DNA of 64,000 nucleotides, from the NCBI GenBank assembly GCA_964035575.1, contig OZ037851.1, positions 496,001 through 560,000 on the forward strand. The letters run 5' to 3'. Shown here in pieces: positions 61,320-64,000 of this stretch. Made by a program: the position numbers and the translations under genes. This DNA is from Rhynchopus sp. YZ270_cl-10 (taxonomy: Eukaryota > Euglenozoa > Diplonemea > Diplonemida > Diplonemidae). Positions within the stretch are counted from its first letter, which is position 1. Each line of letters opens with the position of its first letter. The notes under the pieces are model-generated. The model was not told where the DNA came from. It saw nothing but the letters and a program-made list of their open reading frames with translations, and searched no databases.

Positions 61320-62790
61320 CAACTCGCCCCAGCATCCAAATGGCAAACAGATGCACAAAGGTTTTCGATTTTTGCTTATTTTAAAAGATTTGAGTCAAAT
61401 AGTTTCCCCATAAACCAAAGGATTTTTACGAAAATAAGCAGAACCATTGTCAGATCATGATGACCCTTAGCCATAACCATGTCCTTCGGGTCAAAAGGGT
61501 GCCTCTTGGGTGGGTAGCAGTCCACAGATCCAAAGTGCAATCGGATGCGTAAAAGTTTTCGATTTTTGTTTCTTTTGAAAGATTCGTGTCAAAATCTTTG
61601 AAATATATAAAAATATTTTCACGAAAACGAGTAGAACCTCATACAGAGCATGGGGTGTCATTGAGGAACCAGAATAGGGGGTGCTCGTCCAAAGGGCTTT
61701 GAAAAGTGGCACGACTCCCCCCAGCATCGAAAGTATTATCCGATGCATAAAAGTTTTCGATTCTTGCTTCTTTTGAAAGATCGGTGCAAATTCTTTCCAC
61801 ATAAAAAAAATGTTTTTACGAAAATGAGTAGACCCTATGTCAGAGCACGTTGTCCTACAGATTTTAGAATGTGGGGGGGTCACAGGGGTGCCCACACCCC
61901 CACCCCGCCTCCCCCCAGCATCGAAAGTAATATCCGATGCATAAAAGTTTTCGATTCTTGCTTCTTTTGAAAGATCGGCGAAAAATCTTTCGAAATATAT
62001 AAAAATATGTGTTCACAAAAATGGGTAGAACCCGACTAAGGGCTTGTAGGCATTGGGTATCGCGAAAGGTACATACACGGGTCGGGAAAGATCTTTTTTT
62101 TTTTTTTTTTTTTCGAGAAAAAAAATCCTCTTCTCCCGAAAAAAAAAAAAAAAAAAAGATTTTTGGGAGAAAAAAAAAAAGAGAAAAGATTTGAAAATCC
62201 TGGGAAAATCCTGAAAAAATCCTGAAAAATCCTGGAAAAATCCATGAAATTTCATGAAAAATCTCGAGATCTTGAGAAATCTTTGAAAAAAAAAAAAAAG
62301 ATTTTCAAAATCTTTTTTTTTTTTTTTCCCAAAAAGATTTTTCAAAATCCCAAAAATCTTTTTTATCTTTTTTTTGAGAAAAAAAAGATTTTCAAGATCT
62401 TTTTCATCTTTTTTTCTCTTTTTTTCCTTTTTTTTTCAGGATTTTTCAAAGATCTCAAAGATCTCGAGAGATCCTGAAAAAAAAAGACAAAAATCCTGAA
62501 AATCTTGATTTTTTTTTTTTTTCTCCCGAGATTCTCGAAAAAAGACAAAAAAAGACAAAAGATCTTTCCCGACCCGTGTACATATTTGGGGTGTGGGTGA
62601 AAAAACGTCACTTTTGGTGAAAGTAGCACCATGGCCCCCAGCACCGAAACTAATATCAGATGCACAAAAGTTTTCGACTCTTGCTTCTTTTGAAAGATCG
62701 GTGCAAATTATTTCCACATAAAAAAAATGTTTTTACGAAAATGAGTTGAACCTGTCTAAAATCATGGCGTCATTTCGAAAGCCATTAAAG
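61320..62790. repeat. Tandem array of units of about 195 bp
   Basis: Five units carry GATGCATAAAAGTTTTCGAT, CTTCTTTTGAAAGAT and TTTTTACGAAAATGAGTAGA in order. Anchor positions are near 61351, 61544, 61742, 61935 and 62658. The last gap is long because a 503-bp element interrupts it. Units differ by about 10-20 percent by eye. Confidence 0.8.
62076..62578. mobile_element. Inverted-repeat element (inner level of a nest)
   Basis: CACGGGTCGGGAAAGATC and GATCTTTCCCGACCCGTG are perfect 18-bp ends. TACATA is present on both sides (62070-62075 and 62579-62584) as a likely 6-bp target duplication; a TA duplication cannot be excluded. The inside is low-complexity: T runs, A runs and words such as AAATCCTGAAAAATC. 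It splits the tandem array, so it arrived last. Confidence 0.8.
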
Positions 62791-63094
62791 TGGCTCTTGG
62801 CTCTTATAGGGTTAACAACTTTATAAATCACCCAGTACATCTTTTTTCAAAAAAAAAAAAAAAAAAAAAAAAAAAGGTGATAAATATAACTATCAGAAAA
62901 GACGGGGGATTGAAAGAAGGGTTTTTTTTCGTTGAAATATGAAAGTCATCGTGAAGGGGGGTTTGAAAGTATGTTTGTTTTTGTTTTTATTCTTGCTACT
63001 CTGTTTGTTTTGTATTATATTTCACTGTAACTTTGTAAGTTAAAGTCGTCGTGAAGGGGGGGGACACAAAAGGGACAAAAAAGCCCTTTTAAAA

Positions 63095-63140
63095 AGTGAA
63101 ATTGACAGTGCAAACGCCTCTGGGAGGACGCGGGTACTGG
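63095..63140 (+). repeat. Interspersed repeat, type D
   Basis: AAGTGAAATTGACAGTGCAAACGCC, then GAGGACGCGGGTACTGG. It matches the 5' half well and the 3' half loosely. Confidence 0.5.
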
Positions 63141-63200
63141 AAAAAAAAAAGGGCGCGCGGAATATCGCCCGGGAGGGAGGAAAAAATGAAGAAAAGTTGA

Positions 63201-63229
63201 AAGATGCAATATGCCTCGTGCACATCTGT
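63201..63229 (+). repeat. Stem-loop repeat, type B
   Basis: AAGATGCAATATGCCTCGTGCACATCTGT: outer AGATG/CATCT paired, loop CCTCG. Confidence 0.55.
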
Positions 63230-63334
63230 CAACTTACCCAAAAAAAAAAATAAAAAAATGTAGTACGATATAGTCCAAAGCTTTCCGTTACCAATAAAGA
63301 ATACGGGTAGGTGTGTGTCTGGTTTTCTTATTTC

Positions 63335-63401
63335 TTTGATAAATTGTTGGAGTAGTGTAGTTGCCTCGGTTGTGTTGCCACAGTTGTGCAATCTCCACTG
63401 T
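63335..63401 (+). repeat. Interspersed repeat, type F, right part
   Basis: Matches 31624-31691 over about 67 bp with a single one-base length difference. It is followed by TTGAAAAC, the word that opens the left part of type F. Confidence 0.75.
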
Positions 63402-63780
63402 TTGAAAACCTTTTTACCATTCCTTTTTAGGGAACGGAGCATGTACGGTCCTGGAAGCTCCAAGAAAATGAAGTCGGCGGGCTTAATAGGAAGTTGCCTT
63501 TCCTAAACGTGCACACACAACTGGCAAAAAGGGGGGAGGTGTCGTCACTCACCTATATCATCATTGAAATACCATTGCTTACCAATGGTACATTCTGATA
63601 TTGTTGCCCCCCTTTTTTTCAGTCCTTTTTATTGAGCTTGCTCACCAGCTGGACCTCTTGAGTGTATTAGAGCAGACCCCAAATAAGGCGATAAGAGCAA
63701 AATACTCGAAAAAAAGAGGCATTTTTTTAGTGCGGTCAGAATGTCACGGCACTCACTACAAATAAGGGAAAACTTGAAAG

Positions 63781-63806
63781 AAGATGAATACCTGGTGCAC
63801 ACATAG
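63781..63806 (+). repeat. Stem-loop repeat, type B (diverged)
   Basis: AAGATGAATACCTGGTGCACACATAG keeps the 5' arm and the GTGCACACAT 3' part. The loop is reduced. Confidence 0.4.
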
Positions 63807-64000
63807 TAAAAAAAAAACGAAAAGTTTCGGTAATGTTGACCTGCTCCTGAGTATTTTTAGTGATTTCGTCACCGATAAAATTACCAATTAGTGTTGTGTC
63901 TGCTAAGATGATAAAAAAGACAAATTCTTTTTGAAAGGAACGACAGTGCAATCTGCGTTGTTCTGTTTATTTTTTTGATTATCTGTTGGTTTGGTGGACC

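Larger units (their letters stand above)
60703..62811. mobile_element. piggyBac-like TTAA element (middle level of a nest)
   Basis: TTAA-CCCTATAAGAGCCAAG on the left faces CTTGGCTCTTATAGGG-TTAA on the right. Perfect 16-bp ends starting CCC and TTAA target duplications are the marks of the piggyBac superfamily. The body is about 2.1 kb and non-coding, with an array of units of about 195 bp. It is non-autonomous. Confidence 0.85.
60145..62837. mobile_element. TA-ended composite element (outer level of a nest)
   Basis: TACTGGGTGATTCA on the left and TAAATCACCCAGTA on the right are inverted ends bounded by TA. Removing the inner TTAA element leaves about 580 bp. That remainder contains repeated GTTACCTGG words and a copy of the GGCGCC module (60324-60433) known from the hAT-like elements. 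There is no transposase. Confidence 0.7.
62838..64000. other. Right-hand end of the window, gene-free
   Basis: No gene is supported. Repeats of types D (63095), B (63201, 63781) and F (63335) lie in A/T-rich DNA. Confidence 0.5.

Noticed and set aside
1-64000. Spliced-leader RNA, 5S rRNA, CRISPR array, LTR or LINE elements
   Set aside because: I looked for leader-like exons with GT donors, 5S boxes, evenly spaced direct repeats and reverse transcriptase motifs, and saw none I could support.

Overview
The window looks like nuclear DNA of a free-living or parasitic protist. I read eleven protein genes, and all eleven lie on the minus strand. Six of them are split by GT-AG introns, nine introns in total, and every donor begins GTAT (usually GTATG). 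Coding DNA is of balanced composition. The DNA between genes is full of A, T, G and C runs and of inverted-repeat elements. One-way gene order, a PHO80-type cyclin, a membrane receptor with a class III cyclase-like domain and a metacaspase together fit Euglenozoa, perhaps a diplonemid because spliceosomal introns are present. This placement is inference. I found no spliced-leader gene, rRNA or tRNA to settle it.

Layout, in window coordinates; genes read right to left. 1-7142 is gene-free and holds stem-loop repeats and a hAT-like element. 7143-9830 is a leucine-rich-repeat protein with a polyglutamine tail. 9831-14189 is repeats. 14190-17710 is a cation-chloride cotransporter. 18149-19243 is a WD40 protein with a possible ubiquitin-like N-terminus. 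19653-21431 is a coiled-coil protein. 21667-23025 is a membrane-anchored WD40 protein. 23026-28039 is repeats. 28040-30877 is a multi-pass membrane metacaspase. 30878-39653 is repeats and nested inverted-repeat elements. 39654-40310 is a PHO80-like cyclin. 41704-43908 is an unknown acidic, probably nuclear protein. 43909-51052 is the richest transposon zone. 51053-55083 is a multi-pass receptor with a degenerate cyclase domain. 55624-56977 is a membrane START-domain protein. 57599-59622 is a protein with an Arg/Asp/Glu-rich tail. 59623-64000 holds a three-level nest of elements.

The genes do not form one pathway. Several are membrane or signalling proteins (ion cotransport, cyclase-like receptor, START lipid binding, membrane WD40, cyclin), as expected for functionally mixed transcription units.

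Two things stand out. First, dozens of 25-40 nt stem-loop cassettes are scattered between genes and inside introns. They share an outer stem (AAGATG with CATCTT or CACCTT) and a 7-nt loop (CTCTCGT on the plus strand), while the middle stem changes with its pairing kept. Nearly all lie in one orientation, and the commonest type pairs completely only in RNA read in the direction of the genes. Second, there is a dense set of small non-autonomous DNA transposons: hAT-like with perfect 8-bp target duplications, piggyBac-like with TTAA, and many with TA ends. They are often nested, and no transposase gene is present in the window.
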